DNA from: Ignavibacteriaceae bacterium
GTDB taxonomy: Bacteria > Bacteroidota > Ignavibacteria > Ignavibacteriales > Ignavibacteriaceae
Direction: 5' to 3'
DNA: 9,206 nucleotides
Assembly (NCBI GenBank): GCA_013388525.1
Contig: JACAFA010000018.1
Span: 1 to 9,206, forward strand
Both the position numbers and the translations under genes were made by a program. Under the pieces are notes generated by a model. The model was given only the letters and a program-made list of their open reading frames with translations. It made no database searches and had not been told where the DNA came from. Within the stretch, counting starts at the first letter, position 1. Each line of letters begins with the position of its first letter. Positions 7,323 to 9,206 of the stretch are shown piece after piece.

Positions 7323-8756
7323 ATGAATAAAGACACACTCGAACAGCAGCTATACGATGAAGAAGCTGAAACATTTCGAAATCAATTAGCTACAGTTACT
7401 GATGACGGAAAAAGAAAATGGGTCTATCCTAAAAAGCCCTCAGGCAGATTTCACAGAGCTCGATTAGTTGTTTCTGCAATACTTTTGTTGATTCTTGTCC
7501 TTACACCTTTCATTAAGGTAAACGGTCATCCGTTTATGCTTTTCGATTTTTTAAACAGGAAGTTCATACTTTTCGGGGTTCTCTTCGGTCCTCACGACTT
7601 CCATCTTCTTGTCATTGCAATGATTTCACTGGTAGTATTTGTTGTATTATTTACTGCTGTGTTTGGAAGAATTTTTTGCGGCTGGGCTTGTCCTCAGACA
7701 ATTTTTATGGAAATGGTCTTCCGCAAAATTGAATACTGGATTGAAGGTGATTCAAAAGATCAGCGTAAACTTAAAGCGGCACCATGGACAGCAAATAAGT
7801 TTTTCAAAAAGTTTACCAAGCAAATAATATTTTTTGCAATAGCATTTTTCATCTCAAATATATTTCTCTCATACATCATCGGAATTGATGAACTGCTTAA
7901 GATAATTACTGACCCGCCATCTGAGCATCTTCAGGGATTGTTTGCGATCACGGTTTTCTCCGGAATATTTTATTTTGTCTTCTCGTATTTCAGAGAGCAG
8001 GCTTGCACAATTGTTTGCCCTTATGGAAGACTGCAGGGAGTTTTACTTGACAGAGATTCAATTGTAATTGCTTATGACAATGTTCGCGGTGAACCCAGGA
8101 AAAAATTTAAGAAAGATGAAGGCTGGGAGAATCGCGGCGATTGTATTGAGTGTTACCAATGTGTTGAAGTTTGTCCAACAGGAATTGATATCCGAAACGG
8201 TATCCAGCTTGAATGTGTAAACTGCACTGCCTGCATTGATGCCTGTGATGATATTATGGATAAGATAAACAGACCGCGAGGTTTGGTTCGTTATGCATCT
8301 CTCAATTCAATTGAAAAGAAAACTAAGTGGAGATTCACTCCTCGTGCAATTGGTTACTCTGCTTTGCTGACTGTGCTCTTAACAGTTTTGGTAATTCTTA
8401 TGTTGAACAGAACTGATTTTAGTGTTACAGTACTAAGAACACCAGGGCTTCTTTTCCAGGAACAGCCGAATGATATGGTTAGCAATCTTTATGATCTGAA
8501 TATGGTAAATAAAACTTTCAATGAAATTCCAGTTACGCTCAGATTGGAAAATATTGAAGGCGAGCTTAAGCTTGTTGGAAATGAAATTGTAATGGAACCT
8601 CAGGGAAATATTGATGCTAAGTTTTTAGTTCTTCTTCCGAAAACTAAATTAACAAAGATGAGCACGCCAATTGATATTGGTATTTACAGCGAGGATAGAT
8701 TGATTAAAAAAATTACAACATCATTTTTAGCTCCGATGAAAAAGAAAGATGAGTGA
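7323..8756 (+). CDS. ccoG: Cytochrome c oxidase accessory protein CcoG/FixG, polyferredoxin (477 aa)
   Basis: CcoG is a membrane iron-sulfur protein; characterised members act as a cupric reductase that supports copper delivery to cbb3 oxidase. The N-terminal segment contains the conserved WVYPKKPSGRFHRAR (33-47). Membrane helices lie near 48-65, 93-115, 167-187, 207-222 and 342-361. Cysteine motifs of the NapH/CcoG type are FCGWACP (C119, C123) and ACTIVCPYG (C228, C232). Two [4Fe-4S] ferredoxin motifs follow: C274, C277, C280, C284 and C298, C301, C304, C308. The C-terminal region, about 365-477, is the beta-rich FixG C-terminal domain expected outside the membrane. Length is normal. ACAGG ends two bases before the ATG, too close for a normal ribosome binding site, so start recognition is unclear; the next in-frame Met is at 72, inside conserved sequence, so this start is preferred. 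The gene follows ccoP after a repeat-filled gap and overlaps ccoH by eight bases. Confidence 0.97.
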   Translation: MNKDTLEQQLYDEEAETFRNQLATVTDDGKRKWVYPKKPSGRFHRARLVVSAILLLILVLTPFIKVNGHPFMLFDFLNRKFILFGVLFGPHDFHLLVIAMISLVVFVVLFTAVFGRIFCGWACPQTIFMEMVFRKIEYWIEGDSKDQRKLKAAPWTANKFFKKFTKQIIFFAIAFFISNIFLSYIIGIDELLKIITDPPSEHLQGLFAITVFSGIFYFVFSYFREQACTIVCPYGRLQGVLLDRDSIVIAYDNVRGEPRKKFKKDEGWENRGDCIECYQCVEVCPTGIDIRNGIQLECVNCTACIDACDDIMDKINRPRGLVRYASLNSIEKKTKWRFTPRAIGYSALLTVLLTVLVILMLNRTDFSVTVLRTPGLLFQEQPNDMVSNLYDLNMVNKTFNEIPVTLRLENIEGELKLVGNEIVMEPQGNIDAKFLVLLPKTKLTKMSTPIDIGIYSEDRLIKKITTSFLAPMKKKDE

Positions 8757-9206
8757 AGAAGTGAAAGCAAAATTAAACTGGGGTACGGGAATACTTATCG
8801 GAATAATTGTTTTTGTTATAATCAGTATTACAATGACAGTGATTTTTATGACTCAGGATGTTAGTTTGGTCTCTGATAACTATTACGAAAAATCTCTCAG
8901 CTACCAGGATGAAATTGATAAACAAAGCAGAACAAAATCACTTGATGAGCAGGTGAAGATTAATTTTAATGAAGAGGTCATTACAATTTCAGTTCCATCT
9001 AACTATCTGAACAAAGATATTTCGGGCGAGATATTTTTCTACCGTCCATCAAATCCAAAACTGGATTTTGTTTTGCCGCTCCAATTGGTTGAAGGAAACC
9101 AGATCATACCTGTTGAAAGACTCGAGAAGGGATTCTGGAGATTGAAATTGAACTGGACGATGGATGGTAATGGTTATTATAATGAAAGAGCAATTACAGT
9201 TGAGTA
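8749..9206 (+). CDS. ccoH: Cbb3 oxidase assembly protein CcoH/FixH (152 codons seen, 3' edge of window)
   Basis: CcoH is a single-pass membrane protein that interacts with the oxidase during assembly and stabilises it. The frame starts MSEEVKAKLNWGTGILIGII, has one helix at about 12-34 ending near VIFMTQDVSLV, then DNYYEKSLSYQDEID, a conserved CcoH/FixH-like stretch. The rest is a beta-rich extracytoplasmic domain that contains FFYRPSNPKLD (96-106) and a conserved GFWRLKLNW (128-136). The ATG at 8749 overlaps the end of ccoG (ATGAGTGA), which indicates coupled translation; GTG at 8761 is a weaker alternative. The window ends after GAG with the two bases TA, which fit a TAA or TAG stop. At about 152 residues the protein would be near full family length, so little or nothing may be missing. 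Confidence 0.92.
   Translation, partial: MSEEVKAKLNWGTGILIGIIVFVIISITMTVIFMTQDVSLVSDNYYEKSLSYQDEIDKQSRTKSLDEQVKINFNEEVITISVPSNYLNKDISGEIFFYRPSNPKLDFVLPLQLVEGNQIIPVERLEKGFWRLKLNWTMDGNGYYNERAITVE

Overview
The window joins the 3' end of a ribosomal RNA operon to an almost complete locus for a cbb3-type (C-family) cytochrome c oxidase and its assembly proteins, all on the + strand. It probably comes from a Bacteroidota/Ignavibacteriota-type (FCB group) bacterium. The basis is the fused ccoN-ccoO gene, the order ccoI-ccoS-ccoNO-ccoQ-ccoP-ccoG-ccoH, the A+T-rich coding sequence, and dispersed GTCATTC-type palindromic repeats. Ignavibacteriota is my preferred placement, but this is inference and no sequence search was possible.

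Layout. Positions 1-977 are the last third of a 23S rRNA, including the peptidyl-transferase centre and the sarcin-ricin loop. A 157-base spacer follows, carrying a palindromic repeat. The 5S rRNA lies at about 1135-1248, with a rho-independent terminator right behind it (1261-1289). No tRNA is present. The cco locus starts about 50 bases after the terminator. It holds ccoI (copper P-type ATPase), ccoS (a 60-codon gene with no ATG, GTG or TTG at its expected start), ccoNO (catalytic subunit fused to the monoheme cytochrome c subunit), ccoQ (68 aa) and ccoP (one heme c only). A 164-base gap holds a second, larger palindromic element. Then come ccoG (polyferredoxin) and ccoH, which is cut at the window edge within, at most, a few codons of its expected end.

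How the genes work together. CcoNO and CcoP form the oxygen-reducing, proton-pumping terminal oxidase. Electrons should enter at the CcoP heme, pass to the CcoO-domain heme, then to heme b and the heme b3-CuB site. CcoI exports copper needed for CuB. CcoG is known as a cupric reductase for this assembly route. CcoS and CcoH support cofactor insertion and complex stability. ccoI to ccoP are packed with overlaps or gaps of at most 11 bases, as are ccoG and ccoH, so there are probably two tightly coupled blocks separated by the repeat.

The locus is biologically coherent and mostly familiar. I found no undescribed system. The observations most worth checking are the non-canonical ccoS start, a three-copy 7-bp tandem repeat in the 5' coding region of ccoP, the two related palindromic elements, and the overlap of the rRNA terminator with a candidate ccoI promoter.
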